NCBI RefSeq assembly: GCF_048564905.1
Contig: NC_133014.1
Location: forward strand, 5,651,136 to 5,715,135
DNA length: 64,000 nucleotides
Source of the DNA: Vicugna pacos
Lineage: Eukaryota; Chordata; Mammalia; Artiodactyla; Camelidae
Direction: 5' to 3'
The notes beneath the pieces are model-generated. The model was not told the DNA's origin. It was given only the letters and a program-made list of their open reading frames with translations, and made no database searches. Below are positions 25,791 through 39,485 of the stretch, in pieces (the stretch's first letter is position 1; each line of letters begins with the position of its first letter). The position numbers and the translations under genes are program-made.

Positions 25791-26464
25791 ATTCACTTTC
25801 AGAAAGTTTCCTTTTGAGGTTCCATTTGACGGTATCCCTCACCAGAAATGATGTGTCCATGCCATCAACTCAATTTGCAAAGTCAAAGCATCCTCACACA
25901 GACTCATACCATGTCTACCTACAGTTCAACTTGGTCAAAATGAAAACAAGTAACTGATGCCTTAGAAGACGCTTAAGCGGAAAATAGAGAGAGCTTATCT
26001 CAGCATTTGAAAAAGGAAGTTCTCCCCTCAATGCATCTTTTGTTAAAAATCATGATTTACTAGAAAGAACCATATTATATAAATGGATGAGTCTTCCTTG
26101 GTGTTAATAACCGTTTCGTTTTAAGTTGTACACACCCACTGCAGCTTTCTCAGAATAAGAACCACAGTGAAAGACTGTGAATAAGTAAATAAAATAAAAG
26201 AGCAGTTTTATAACTTTACCAAGGCTTAAGCAAACCTAGCGGGGTCACTGCAGTGAGCTGCCACCTGCCCTAACCAGGCCGCATGATGCAGCCGTGCACT
26301 GAGCACATTACAATCTAAACAAACAAAGTCAAACTGGGATGAAATTCCCTGCTTTTCTGTCTCCTCCTTTCCTGCTCTTCCCTACCAATAAATGAACCTC
26401 CTCTGCCACTCTAGGAATAAAAGGATAAAGTGGCGTCCACTGTGCGTTTATTCTTTCAGTGTCT

Positions 26465-26665
26465 TTTAATATTTATTTTTGTGCCTGGCACATACAAGTG
26501 TCCAAAAACTCGAACGTATCATACTACAGAATGCTGTGCTCACAACAACCTCGCAAATAATAAAGTCAGCCCTATTTTACAGAAAGGAAGGGGGGTTCCA
26601 TGAGATCAGAAACTAGCCCAGGTCCCACAGCTGCGAAGAAGGCAGATGGAACCCACACTCAGGGG
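26465..26665 (-). mobile_element. MIR SINE
   Basis: Reverse complement of MIR: CTGTGCTCACAACAACCTCG, then CCCTATTTTACAGAAAGGAA, then CCCAGGTCCCACAGCTGCGA and AGATGGAACCCACACTCAGG. Confidence 0.8.
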
Positions 26666-27534
26666 ACTGGCTTCAGAGCAGCACATTTCCTTACAGGCCA
26701 CAGTGATTTAAACGCTAAAGGTTCTTTCACTCCCATCCCACTCAGTAAGTGACAACAGAGGGTGGGCAGGCGGGGTCCGGACGTAGAATCTGAGCAAGAA
26801 GCATGTGGTCTGTCGGGGTTGGCATGTTCCTTCGCACACATCCGTCTGCCCCCGTGCCTGCCCTCCAGGTACAGGGATCATTCCAGCGGGCTGTCGTAGG
26901 GAAGCCCTTCCCTCGGCCTCCTCCTAGCCCTGCCTCCTCTCTTCAGTCAACCCCACTCGTGCCACAGCCTCGGAGGTCACAGGCTGAGAAACTGATGCTG
27001 GTCAAGTCATCACCCCAAAGTGCTGCTGCCACCCCAGTGAGACGCCTCCTCCCTGGTGCCCACCCTGCAGAGCTCCTAAGACCACCACCAGGCCTGAGTG
27101 ATCAGAACGTGACACGCAGGCGGAGCAGGAAGACTTCGCCACTGTCTGCGGCACCAGGAGCCGTGGCCCCACGTAGTGTGCTGGTCACACCAACTGCGGC
27201 AGGCACTCACAAATACTCACAAATACACGCAGTGCCTGATGAGCTCCAGCTTCAGGTGGCAGGAGCCGTGCCCAGTGCCAATCTTCTTCCGGGGACACAG
27301 AGCTCCGCCACTGGTTCAGCCCAAACCCACCCTCCCTTCACTGACCCCTTGATGAGACAAATCTGTCAACAGACTGGCTGCTGGAGGGAAGTCGCCCTCT
27401 CCAACCTGCACCACAAGCATCTAAAATTACTCTACCAACTCTAAGCAGAAAGGGAACACTGAATTGAAACTCTTTGAGCCACAAAATACACCACACTTCA
27501 CCTTCCTAAGATAAAGCCATGACATTCAAAGTAG

Positions 27535-27612
27535 AAAGAAATCCTGATCAACTGCTCACTCGGCCACTAAACAGATTTATGACCTTGAATGAGTCCCTTA
27601 ACTTCACAGAAG
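27535..27612 (+). mobile_element. MIR SINE fragment
   Basis: ACTGCTCACTCGGCCACTAA, then TATGACCTTGAATGAGTCCC and TTAACTTCACAGA follow the MIR core order (CTGTGTGACCTTGGGCAAGT). Confidence 0.55.
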
Positions 27613-29033
27613 CATGGCCACCTCGCCATGAAATGTCGATGGCTCTGAGCTACTCCCCAGGCTGGAACCGTGATTCAGCAGGTGCTGGTCTACACACCAG
27701 GGACGCCCGGCGTACCAAGCAGCTGGGGTCTGCGCTCTCATGCGAAGAGGGGGGCACAAGCCATACACAATCAATCTGCTCATGGTTTACCGAAAACCTC
27801 CAGGGTAAAACCTAGCAGAGGGCAGAGAGGGAGTGCCAGGGACGGGGAGGCTGCTATTCTGCACTGGGTGGTCAGGGAGGCCTCCCAGTACCCTGTCATT
27901 TGGGCAGAGCCCGGGGAGGTGATGAGTGACTCGCCCTCAGGACTTGGAGAGCAGAACAAATCCACACAGAAGAATGCGCAGGTGCTCAGCCTGGGCCACT
28001 AACCCTCCCTTGGCCGGGGCGGCATCCTCCCCGGCTTGTAGGTTACATGGAGGTCCTGATCCAGGCAGGTCCACACTGGTGGCATGCTCTGCTCCCGCTT
28101 GTCACCAACAGACACAGCCCCACCCAGCACACACGAGGGCAGGTCCCTTCTCTGGGCAGGCCAAGCCCGTCCCAACTGACCACTGCCTCCCATGAAGCTC
28201 CAGCTCAGATTAGAGACAGAGGGCGGCCAGAGGCAGGACCAGAGGCTCTAGCCAAAAGAAGCTTCAAGATTTCTCCACTGACCACCTGCCCACATCACCT
28301 CTTGTCAGCAAAACTCACCCTCAAGGTTGAGGTCTGAGGACTCTACTGGCCGAGCCTGGATGTGATTTTCCAACACAGCAGTGAAAGCGAAGACTCCCTT
28401 CTTTCTCTGAAGACAGCAGTCAGAAGAGAAATGCTTCTGATTGAAAAATAAATCCCTAAATTTATGGTGCACATCATGGCACATTAACATTCTGTATGTG
28501 GCTACCTGGTCGTGAGGTCACAAAACTCCAACAACAAAAAACTCCAACTGCCCTATTAAAAACAGCCCATGTGCGTCTTGTCAAGGTTGCACGTCTACCG
28601 TTCCAGATTACCCTGGCATCTTACTAAGGCAATTCTTTTGAGCTCTCCAGCCAGAACCAGTCTCTAGATGCTAACAACAGATTCTCCCCGGTAATTCACT
28701 GACTAAATTGGATATCACATTTCCTGTAGTGAGTTTTGGGGGGTGGGGGGGGAGTTTGGAGATAATGATTGCTTTTTGTCTTTTTTTTTAAGGGAACATT
28801 CCAAAAATTAAGACACTGCAAACCTCTAAAAACCCAGATTTTTAGTTTCTCTTGAAAAAACAGATTTGTTAAAGCTGGTTTCCTAGCCCCAGGGAAACAA
28901 TGTGTTAGAGCTCAGCTGAGCAGAGGTTGCCCCTTGCGCCGGCATGAGCTCTCCGCGCCCCCGCCAATCCGCACCACCCAGAACACCCGTGCATGCTGAG
29001 ACTACATGGACCCGGTGTCCTCGACCACATGCT

Positions 29034-29240
29034 ACAGCAGTGCTTCTGCAACCCTCACTGACAAGTGGAGAAGAGTTTTGCTGTTGCTGCTGGGTGTTTT
29101 TTGTTTATAATTATACATGCTTGGGCCTCACCCAGATCAAAATCCCTAAGCAGGGGGGCTGAGCATCCATATCTTCTGGTCTCCCCTAAATAACTCAAGA
29201 GCAGCTGCACCACAGCCCCGTGAGGAATGACCTCAGGAAG
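29034..29240 (+). mobile_element. hAT-Charlie-type DNA transposon fragment (MER20/MER5-like)
   Basis: It starts CAGCAGTGCTTCTGCAACCC, similar to the CAGTGGTTCTCAACCTTGGC terminus. It continues with GGGCCTCACCCAGATCAAAA and GGGGCTGAGCATCCATATCT, the conserved middle of these non-autonomous elements. Confidence 0.6.
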
Positions 29241-29340
29241 ACTCCGGCAGGCACCACCAAAGCCCACTTTCTCAATAAAAAATTAAAAGGCCCCCAAAAC
29301 ACCACCACCCTGGCTCACACGCCACGAGAGGTTCACCCTC

Positions 29341-29580
29341 ACGCTGATAAACACAGCTAATAAACGCGTGGTCGTTCCCTCCCGGCCGTGTGAAACCAAC
29401 AGGTGTGGCCCCGGCGGCACGGGAGAAGCCAGGCCCAGATGCCCCACACCAGTCAGTCCAACAGAAACACCGCCCAGTGGGACGACCCGACAGACCCGCC
29501 TCCCGCCCCCTCCACCAGGCAACCACGCTAATTCACCACCGGACAGGACACTGGAGGTGAAGCGAGGCCCTGCCAGCACA
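29341..29580. promoter_or_regulatory. CpG-dense patch in intron 2
   Basis: By hand count, 240 bases contain 91 C, 62 G and 17 CpG, giving about 64% GC and a ratio near 0.72. This just meets the usual small CpG-island thresholds. There is no TATA box or known first exon beside it. Confidence 0.35.
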
Positions 29581-32500
29581 GCAGGTGGAAACAGGCCTGC
29601 CCTGGGCCAACAGAAGGCCCACTCACCCTTCCCTCACCATGCTTTAAGAATTTTCGTTTTAACGGGGAAATAAAAGCCACCTAGATGGTGAATCACTAAT
29701 TATTAGGCTCTAAGTTAGAGGCCGGGGAAGTAACACCCCAGTACCTCGCCCGGTACCTGCACACTGCAGGCCCAGCAGACAGCTGTGAGTGAGTAATCAG
29801 GAGACCAATGAAGAGCCGTAGATGCTTCTGTGATGAATCATTCAGTGATTTGCAGACAGAACCTTTACAAACCACGATGGGTGTACATCCTGCAAGTCCC
29901 GCAGGTGACAGCCCCTCAAGCTTCCCGGCAAGTCCACCACAGTAGTCCCCAGGTCAACAGACCCTCCAGGGGTAAACCGTGAGATACAAACCCTTCACAG
30001 GAAATACAGTCGGGGGCAGGGGGCAGGTGTGATCACAAGCGGACGGGCTCTGGGTAGACTGGCTCTGGGCAGGGAAACCACCACATCCCACAGTGGTCCT
30101 AAAGGTCAGAGGCCGGCTGGAACCTCCCCTCCTAACCTGTACCGGCCAGGGCCCCCAGAAGCCGCTCACACGGGGAACGTGCAGGGAGCCGGAGGGGTAA
30201 GACCGATGAAGGAGGTTCTGAAAGCCCGAGTGCCAACAACCATCCTCCAGGCACAAAGGGGGAAAGGGAACCTGGGTCCACTAGTAGAACACGCAAAACT
30301 GAAGTGTGAGAAAACGAGCGAGGAGGCCTGGGAGGGACACGCCAGCGTCAGGGCCCCGAGGGAGGCGCCCATGTTCCGCCACACCTGCACCCCACACCCG
30401 TGCCTCACACCCTCATCCTGTCCACCAACGGGCCTGCCCGGGAAGAGCGCAGCCTCTCCGGCACCAGGCCGCCCTCCAAACTGAGCCCACAGGAGCAGTG
30501 AGAGGAGCCTGGTGACGGGCAGTGTAGTGCTCTGACCACGGTTACACGGATCCACTCAGTGCCGCGCGCCTGGGCTGCCAGAAGAGAAAAGTCAATTTCA
30601 CTTTATGACAATTTTTGAAATAAAATTTAAATACTAAAGGGAAGCAGGAATGATTCAAAACCTAGGACACCTCTGGGGCCACGCGCCTCTTTCCTGTTTG
30701 CTCAAGGGGCGCCGCAGAGAGACAGACACATCCGCTGAGGGGTTCTGCTTTGTTGGCACTGTCTGCGCTCCCTCCCCCTCCCAGCCCTCACTTTTCCTGT
30801 TCTTATGACCTCGCCATGAAGCCAGGACGGGTCTAACTCCTCCCCCAGTGGCCCTGCAAGACCCAGATACAGTGCAGCATTTACTGAGCACTGCCCGACC
30901 CTCATCGGACATGTACTCGCTTGGTGAAAACCCAACGCCAAGAACGCTGCCAACCGGGTGCAGCTGTGCGGTCCCCTCATGGGCACCCGTACCTCCAAGG
31001 ATGTGAGCGGACAGCCCGGCACAGGCCAGGATACAAGAACGTTCATCCGTGACTGCAAGAGCAACCTTCCCTGCGTGTGAAACTGATGAAACACCCCGTG
31101 ACACGAGTGCCGAGGAGGACTTCAGTCACCAAGCTCCGCTTTTTGTACCGCTTTTCAGTCCAGTGCTACCTCTCCAGACTGGGGGTAACTGAGGAAACTC
31201 AGCGGCAGTTTTTCTTTCTCAGCCTTTCTTGGACAAAGTAACCTCATCCAGATCTTTGGAAGGAGAGTCACAACAACCCACCATCTACAAGGAACAAAAT
31301 TCATACAGAGACAAGTATTTCTACAGTTATGCCTCTTCTCAATTAGTAGGTGTATTCCCTGAAGTGGATACTGAAATCACCAAGTCTGAAGAAATGTTGG
31401 GGGGTGTGCTTTTTCACGTGTGTGGACTACAACTTCAGATACAGGGTTTACTTGTTTAAGGGTGACACATGACCGTACACCCTGGGGAGGCAATTTGCCG
31501 TTTCAAGGGATAAAAAACAAGCAACTTGTTTCTGAGTGATTTTCAGGTGGTTGAGGTGCTGAGTACAAACTGCGGGGCTCTTTGTACAGGGGCCACACCC
31601 AAGTAGAGGCTAAGGGCAGCAATATTATGAGGACAATGTCCATTCAGCACACATTTAGCCAACAGAATTGTGAACCCTAGCGGAGCGATCACAAAGCCCA
31701 GGGATGGCAGGTCAGACCACAGGCGGGAGACCTGAGGGACCCAGAGGGAGCCCTGCGACCCCCCGCCACGGACCACAGTGTCAGGACAGATTCCGAAACC
31801 ATCAGTTACAAGACATTCAGCTACTGCGCTTCGTGCTTAGGACTCCAGTGAATCATGGAGGGGGTCTGCTTCTTGTTAAGAACGACAGAAGCGGGTCAAT
31901 CTGACATCTTCTCACTCTAGTGTCCAATCCCTCCAGTGGAGGCATCCGTCCTGCAGAACAGGGCATCAGACTGTCACGTGAACAAGGACCCAGTCTCACT
32001 GACTGGAGCCCCCGCACAACTCCACTGCTCGCCCGCCACCTGCACAGCCTCTGAGCAGTTACAGGTGTAGCGGTGGCAACGATGTTCAGCTGGGGAGAAG
32101 GGCTAGGGACAATGTCAGGTGGGAGGATGCTCCCCTGTCTTCTAGCAGACACCTGGCACTCAGTGGAGACAGGCTGTAAGCTCAGAGGAAGACAGGAAAG
32201 AAGATGGGCGACACACTGGATAGGCCAGAAAGGGGGGGATGCTGAGAGTAAGTGATACAGCACAGCGGAGGGGACTCACTACAACGGCCAGGCCATCCCC
32301 CATCTCACTGCGCATCCAGGTGGTCTGGGAGATTCTCCCCACCAGGTATCACGCCCACGGGGAGGTGAAAGGTCTGCTCTGCTCCAGCCCCTGTCCTGCT
32401 CACTCCATTTAAGTAGCAGCCCCTCCTCCCCGGGGCGGAGAAGGGGCTAGCTGTGCAGTCTCCACATTGGATCCTGCCACGATCTGGCACCACCTGATAG

Positions 32501-33324
32501 CAGCTGTCTGCCCGGGCCTCAGTGTCCGCTGGGACAGCTGTGGGTCCTGTGGCTGGGCGCCACGCAAGGCGGCAGCTGCAATTCCAAGAAGCCCAGGCCT
32601 GGCTTCTTAGTCCGATCCATGGAGACGGGGCAAGGAGAACACCGGGGACGGGAAGGTCCACCCTGCAATTCAGAAACAAGGCCAGACGGAAGGTGAGCTA
32701 CTGCTAATCAAATTAAATCTGCATTACCACGCGGTTTTACGGTATAATATTTTTATTCTACAAAAATTAGAACAAAAATATAACGTTTTGCAAAATTTAG
32801 ACCTAAAACTTATTTTTAAAAGATCTTCTTTGAGGATTCCGACTACACTATGTTAACATCTTGTTACTGAGAAATCAACTACCAGCAGCTTTCTAAAGAA
32901 CAGAACTGATTTATCGAAAGACAACAAGTGATATGATAAATCCACAGGAACTAAGAGATGTGACTGAAGCTGGCCCATCCTCCTAGGAAATTTGTTTATG
33001 AAATACAATTTTGCTTATAACAAATTAATAAAAGCCCGAAAACTTCATCTCGCAGACATCAATCATCTGTTAGGGTCGTCAGTACCCCCTACTTCCTTCA
33101 GATGTTCTTTTCAAATATACAACCCCCAACAAATGGCTCAAAATCTCAGGACATCACTGGATGAGCATCACAAAGCCACAATCTTCTTAAGTTATTAACA
33201 TGCAAACACGAGAACTCAGTTCATTTCTAATATAATGCAGAAGCACAAAAACCCCACTTTTCTTCTCAAAATTCCATCCACCATGACCCCCCTTCCCCTC
33301 CATTTAGGAACAAACTCACATGTC

Positions 33325-33412
33325 TGTAAGCACACTAAGTAGGGCAGGGACCACACCCTGCTGACTTTTCACTGTTACATCACTGGCACCTAGCTGATAG
33401 TAAATATTTGCT
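33325..33412 (+). mobile_element. L2 LINE 3' end
   Basis: GTAAGCACACTAAGTAGGGC, AGGGACCACACCCTGCTGAC and then TAGTAAATATTTGCTAAGAG follow the L2 3' terminus (GTAAGCTCCATGAGGGCAGG ... CAATAAATATTTGTTGAATG). Confidence 0.75.
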
Positions 33413-36055
33413 AAGAGGAGTTGAAACTCACTCCACTTTTTTGTTTAAATGAGAACACAAGAGCAAATGAGACTACAATAATCAAGCAGCTAATTTTCCC
33501 ATTAAAAGAAAGCCCAGTCACATAACACCACTTAAGATTCAGTAAATTATAGTTATTTCCAAGAAGCCATGTATCAAACACAGGCACGAGATTTTGGCAA
33601 AAGCAAAAGCAAAGATTTCCTTTCTCATCTAAAATGACACAACCAGCACATAATAAATAAGATCCCAGCTGCTTCTCCTTTTAGCTTTATGACCAAACCC
33701 CACTACTGTTTCCAACGGGAAGGGTCTGAGCAGGCTTAGCCCGACTATGGCACTGACGCCCTGTGCCTCCTGCAAACTCGCATTTTTCTCCACAAAGCAA
33801 ACAAAAGGCTTTTGTGTCCTCTGCTGAAGAGGAGCAGCAGCAGCGCTGACAGGCCAGAAGGGGGGGTTTCTCATCAACCGAGCAGCTCCTAAAACCCTCA
33901 GTGAGGCTGCACACGCAGCGCTGGCACCACGGACGCTGGCTGGAGACATCTGCTCCACCCACCACCTGGCCCTCGCAACGCCTCTGCCCGTTGTGGGGAC
34001 ACCACAAACACATGGTTTCCGGGAGGGGTGGGCGACAGGCGTCACTGCCCTATCTCTAGGAAAAAACACACAGGAAAAGGTGCACTTTTCTGTGATTTAC
34101 ACAGACACTAATGTTAAGGAAAAGCCTAAAATGTGGGAATTTAACCAGAAGTTAAAGCTGAGCCAGAGCCCACCCAGGGAAGACTGCGGGTCAGAAGAGG
34201 ATGAAGCACTTTTTTTTTTTGCTCCTTGAGACACAAACTTTGTCCTTTCCAACCCAACACTTTATTCTTTGGTAAAAGCACTTACAACTACTAAAAGCAA
34301 AGCAACATACATTAAACATAGTAATGTTCTCCATCTCCCAAGCCCACTGGTCAATGACAGAGGAAACAGATGGAAATCCTACGGAAAAGGACAAAGTACA
34401 CCCCCTAACTGGATGTGGAAATGCAAACAGAAAGTTACTTTAGCGCCCCCAAACCATTATGATATTAAAGTATTACTATGATTGTGATGCAAGATGATCA
34501 CATGCTTGAGGGGCAGCTTCAGGAATAAGTCACATGCAAAGAGGAATCACATAAAAAGTAACAATTAAGGAAAAAAAGAAGAAAAATCTGTTCCAATTAG
34601 CTACTCCAAAAATTTGTGAAACCAAATCCCTGATTGGGACAACAGTACCGCTTCATAGTGAGCCACCAAATCCAGTAGCCGGTTTTATTTGTGGGAAAGT
34701 AAGAAAAAGGAAAAAAATAACATGTCTGAGTACAAACAACAGAATATTACAGCTCATTCTAACCCAGTCATTAGTAAGCCAAGCTGTCACAGCAATTATT
34801 AAAGCACATTTCCTGCCTAACAAGAGGCTAGGACAACAGAGACCCCACCTACAGCCAGTGCCACTTAGAGGGGACATCTCTGTCTGGGAGACCTGTCTGG
34901 AGCCAGCAGCCCGAGAACTCTGCCCGAGAGGACTGGTTTGGATAAAAACAGGCAGAAGCATCTCCAAAGGTGGGACGTCTGTTCACACCAAATGCTCTTT
35001 CCTGAGGTCTGAGAGTTCAAGGACAGGGCCATTCTGGAGACAACAGATTTCAGCACAACCAAAGCCAAAGTCACACCAAACAAGGGGCCACGCGGAGAAT
35101 CCCCCTGAATTCCAAACTGAAGAGCTACTGAAAAGCCATACTTGTGGGGAAAGCGAGATGCTCTTTACAATTTAAAATTTTCTAGTGAAAACCAGGTTAA
35201 ACTATAGGGCCTCTCCAGCCAACCTTCAGTGAAGGTTCACGTTTGCCAAGGATGTGTGGCTGTTGACTTATTCGTCCTAAAGGAGCATCTCAAAATGTGC
35301 CTGAGGTTTTCTAGACGGGATCCTGTACCCACAGGTCCACCTCACCAGCCCCTTCTATCACCAACAAATCTCTCCAGCGGAAACAAGTCGCCTCGACCCA
35401 TATGCCCAGACAGAGCTGGAAAGAATTCTCTCCTAGCACAGGAAACATAAAGGGAAATGAACCTGGAGATCCTGAGGCCGGAAACAAGTTAGGAAAAAAC
35501 ATGCAATGTTTAAGTTTTAAGAAAACTTTGAAAAAAAAAAAACAACACCCAGCTCTTAAGACAATAAAGCTCTAAATCTGATTGCGGCTGGAAATCAGGA
35601 GGTTTAGGATTAATCCCCTTCAAAACTACCCAATCAGTTCAAATGCCTGCTTATTTACACTGCTGGAAGTGGCACCACAGCGACTGAGAGCCAGCGGCCA
35701 GGGCGGGGGCCCCTAGAGGCCCCCACAGTCCACCTTCGAGAGACTGATGGTTCTGCTTGCTCACCAGAACACCATCCACCTGACCCCCAAACCGACCACA
35801 ACTCCACTCCCACTGCGCCCGTGTGACCACCGCCAGCTCCCCCAACCCGTTCACTTGGAAAAAGGAACCATCAGTCCAATAAACCTCATTTTTCTGTCAT
35901 TTCAAAGACTTTTATAGCAGAGAGGCTGGGTCCTCACATTAGTTTATTTATGAGGCAAGGGAGGAAGTTTTCCAGCAGGTGGAGGGTACGCAGGGCCCGT
36001 GGCCCCAGGTGAAGGCGGGTCTGAAAGGGGTGGGGGCTACCAAGAGCACCCCCCT

Positions 36056-36070
36056 CACACACACACACAC
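36056..36070. repeat. Short CA microsatellite
   Basis: About eight CA units after a C-rich stretch. Confidence 0.8.
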
Positions 36071-37189
36071 CCTGGAGCACAGGGTGCGGTCTTTCATTGT
36101 TAAAGATTAAACAAGCAAGCTGAAAAGACACCAAAAGTCGCCATGGCAAAGAAATGCCTTTAAAGGAATTCATGTGAGTCTGCATTTTAAAATACAATCT
36201 GCAGAGTAACCGCCTCAAAATGGAAGTACCACTTAACTTTTAATTGTGAAATTTCTAAATATACAGAAAAAGTGGAAAAGAATGATCCTAAATATAACGA
36301 ATATCTAATTATTCAAATTAGCTACATCTCTTAATAAGACAGATTTCCCTACTGAACCATTTCAAACTAAGTCCTAAGCACGAAGAGACCTCAATGCTAA
36401 ATACAGGTAAGAGTGTCCCTCGCCAGCTTCACCGCAGCTGAGAAAACAATTATGCCCACATTACCCAACACCGGGTCCACATTCCAGTGGTCCTCATGCC
36501 CCCACCCCATTTTTGGCTTGCTTCCATAACAATCCCTCCAGCATCTTTGATTTTTTGAAGAAATCGGGCCAGTGGCCTAGTAGAAGGGCTCACATTTTGG
36601 ATTTATCTGATTATTCCTTTGTACTATTTGTATTGTTAACTTGTTCCTCCAGCCCTAATTTCACTTCAGTTAGGATTCCTTGTTAACATTTTTGGAACCA
36701 TATTTCACGGATAAACACTTCACATTTCTACAGCGTATCAAGGTACCCAACAATGAGTGATATGAAATTTGGTCACTTAAGCAGTGAAATAAACATTTTA
36801 ATCTGATATTATTTCACTTAAAAGCATTTAGGATTTTCAGGGATGTTTATAAATAAGGGAGAATGAAGGAGAAAGAAAAGGGAAATGATTAAAATAAGGG
36901 AAGAAAATGAGCCACAATATGGAGGAAGTTAGGGTCCTGATTTACTTCAACTAAATTAGCCTAAGCTATAAGCAACAAGTGCGACCGGCAAGCGAGGGGT
37001 TTGCAGTACTCAGGTGTAAGCTGCTTTAGAGAAACCACAGGGCTTCAGTGCAGACACAACTATGAAGTGGTTAATAACACCGCAAAACTACCCACGTTAA
37101 CTAACTCCCAGGGAGTATTAGCATCTGTTTAAAATGCAGTATGTCTGGCCCACCTGTCTTCTTAAGTCACTGCATACTCTGCAGGCATG

Positions 37190-37350
37190 CCTTTCTGTCT
37201 GTGTCCTCACACAGCGGATCACCTCAACAGCTCTAGGGAGGCCATCAGGGCTCTCGTCCTTGTTTGACCAATAGGAATTTGAGCTGGAATACAGATTCAG
37301 CCAAGATCACAGCCTCAAACGAAGGTTAGATTCCAATTCACCTGACACTT
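37190..37350 (-). mobile_element. Possible MIR fragment
   Basis: TCCTTGTTTGACCAATAGGA and AGCCAAGATCACAGCCTCAA in order resemble a heavily decayed reverse MIR. Tentative. Confidence 0.35.
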
Positions 37351-39334
37351 GGTGTAATGACCTTCCTAATAAAATAAGTCACATTTAACAGAAAGGTTAG
37401 ATGTGGGTACAATTTCCCCAAAACACCCTTTTGTGTGATACTATGGCGCAATGAGTCCCAACCTTACTCGTGAAAGGTACAGTTTCATGCACACACATCC
37501 ATACGTGCAGTACGGGGTTCTTTCAATCTCAGTGTTCCTTTATTTCAGTAAACAATATTTACAAGTGTATTAAATAAATCCTCTAAGGAATACCAAGCCC
37601 ACACAGACTTCCCACACAGTGATGTTGTGGGGATAACACCATGACAGCACGGCTGTTCTCAGTCCCCGCGTCCTCGGGGCAGCAGAGCCCCCCAGCCACA
37701 CCGCACCTGGGCCTGCTGCCCCCCACAGCCCTCACCCCACCACCCAAAGCCGTGCCCAGGCACCAGCGCCTGGCACTGACCTGCTCACGGCAGGTTACGT
37801 TTGAAATACATAGAAGGAGTCTTTTTAAGTTAGAGGGGATTTCAAAATCAGAAAATAACCCTATTTTACAGAAACATCCAAATTCTATTAATTCCCTTCC
37901 TTTGCTTCCCAAAGAAATTGCGAGGAGACAGTTTCCCAGTTACTCATCCCACTGAGCTGCTGTGGAGTCGCAAGTCCACAAACTCTGAGGCCTGCTTTAC
38001 AAGAGGGCTGGAAGATTAAAATCTGAAAGTCACTACTTTACTCAGTTTATTTAGCTAGAAGACGCAGAGAAGGACTTGTGCACCTTTTTGCCACTCGTAA
38101 CAACCATGGTCATTCTCCAATCAAGAAGAAATTAATTGAAAATTTTTTATAAGCCCACCAACCTAGCCACCAAAACCCTAGGAGAATCACAACTATAGAC
38201 AGCAAGTGCAGAGAAAATGATATAAATGCAGTATCCAATGGCATTCAACCCAGTCGAGGCTGTAAAAAGGTAATACTAATCACCAGGTGGTGCTTCATAC
38301 TCTGCAAGGTGGCTCCGCTGGGAGCCGCTCCTGCCCAGCCCCACAGCAGCCTGAGAGCAGAGACTTTACGGGCTGGTGGAGGAGGAAGGTAAGAGTGAGG
38401 GTAACTAAGGACGTCTTCTCCAGTCCCTGCGCACATGGGCCTCGCCCCGGACCTCTGCCCCCGACACTGCAGGTGGCCCCGAGGGCGCAGTAGGCCAGTG
38501 ATGGAGCAGGGCTCCAACCCCACCTTGGGGCCCTCGGCCCCCACCCTACTCGGGGCCCCAGGAGCCATCCATTATGTCTCAATCAGACGTCACATTTCCA
38601 CAAACACACAGCATGACACTCCAGCCCCCACCGGCCCAAAACAGCTGCTGGTAACTAGCAGAAAGCAGACCACTGCTTTCCCTAATCCTTTCTTCTCCCA
38701 TCCGATCACCCAATCACTCCACTCGGGAGGGCCAGGCACCAGGCACCGAGAAGGCGGGGGCGGGGGGGCATCAAGCCCCCCTGCAGACAACAGAGCAGCT
38801 TTGTCGGCACATGCTCGGGGGTTTCTTTGCAGCAATCCGGAATGCGGAAACGCCGTCCACGGCCAGAATTTGGTTAAAGGGCTCCCATTTAGATGGCCAT
38901 GCCCCTAATAACCCTCCCCTGCACCACTTTAGCCCTTTTACCTCCACAAGAGCTGACAACTCAGCAGATGGTATCAAAAGTACTTCTGTATTCGGGCCTG
39001 AATGGAGAGAGAGGGCTGGGGCGGACAGAGGCTCTATTCAGAAGGACCTCCTCTGACAGCACCCCGGGCACTCCAAACACCAGGAACTCCCGCCATCCCC
39101 AAGGAGAGCCTCCAGTGCCAGAGGGGGGCAGGGATACACCCCACAGTGCCACGGATTCCCCGCCACAGCCAAGCCAGGGAGACTCAGCCCAGATGCCATC
39201 TTCTCTCCGTGGGGATTTCTTCCAGATTTTTTTAAACAAAGCACCTCAAAATGTGGGATACACAGTTCCTGATGCCAAAGGTCACCACCTGAATCATGAC
39301 ACCATGAGATGAATGCTCAATGCTGAAGTCAGTT

Positions 39335-39485
39335 CACTCTCCATACACCTTCTAATCCTGAAAGCAACCCTGCGTGGCAGGGACCCCCGGACCTATTTTT
39401 TCAAACAAGGACACAGATGGAGAGGGGTTCATTAACTCGCCCAAGCTTACAGACCTACTGAGGGTCAATCCAGGAGTCTGACCCC
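39335..39485 (-). mobile_element. MIR SINE fragment
   Basis: Reverse MIR order: CTAATCCTGAAAGCAACCCT, CCTATTTTTTCAAACAAGGA, CATTAACTCGCCCAAGCTTA, GGGTCAATCCAGGAGTCTGA. Confidence 0.7.

Noticed and set aside
26803-27444. 213-codon open frame on the plus strand, rich in Pro, Ser and Ala
   Set aside because: It overlaps no recognisable domain, lies in a GC-rich intron where stop codons are rare, and has no splice or promoter context. Length alone is not enough.
30301-30540. A further CpG island
   Set aside because: Hand count gives about 15 CpG in 240 bases with a ratio near 0.56, below the usual threshold.
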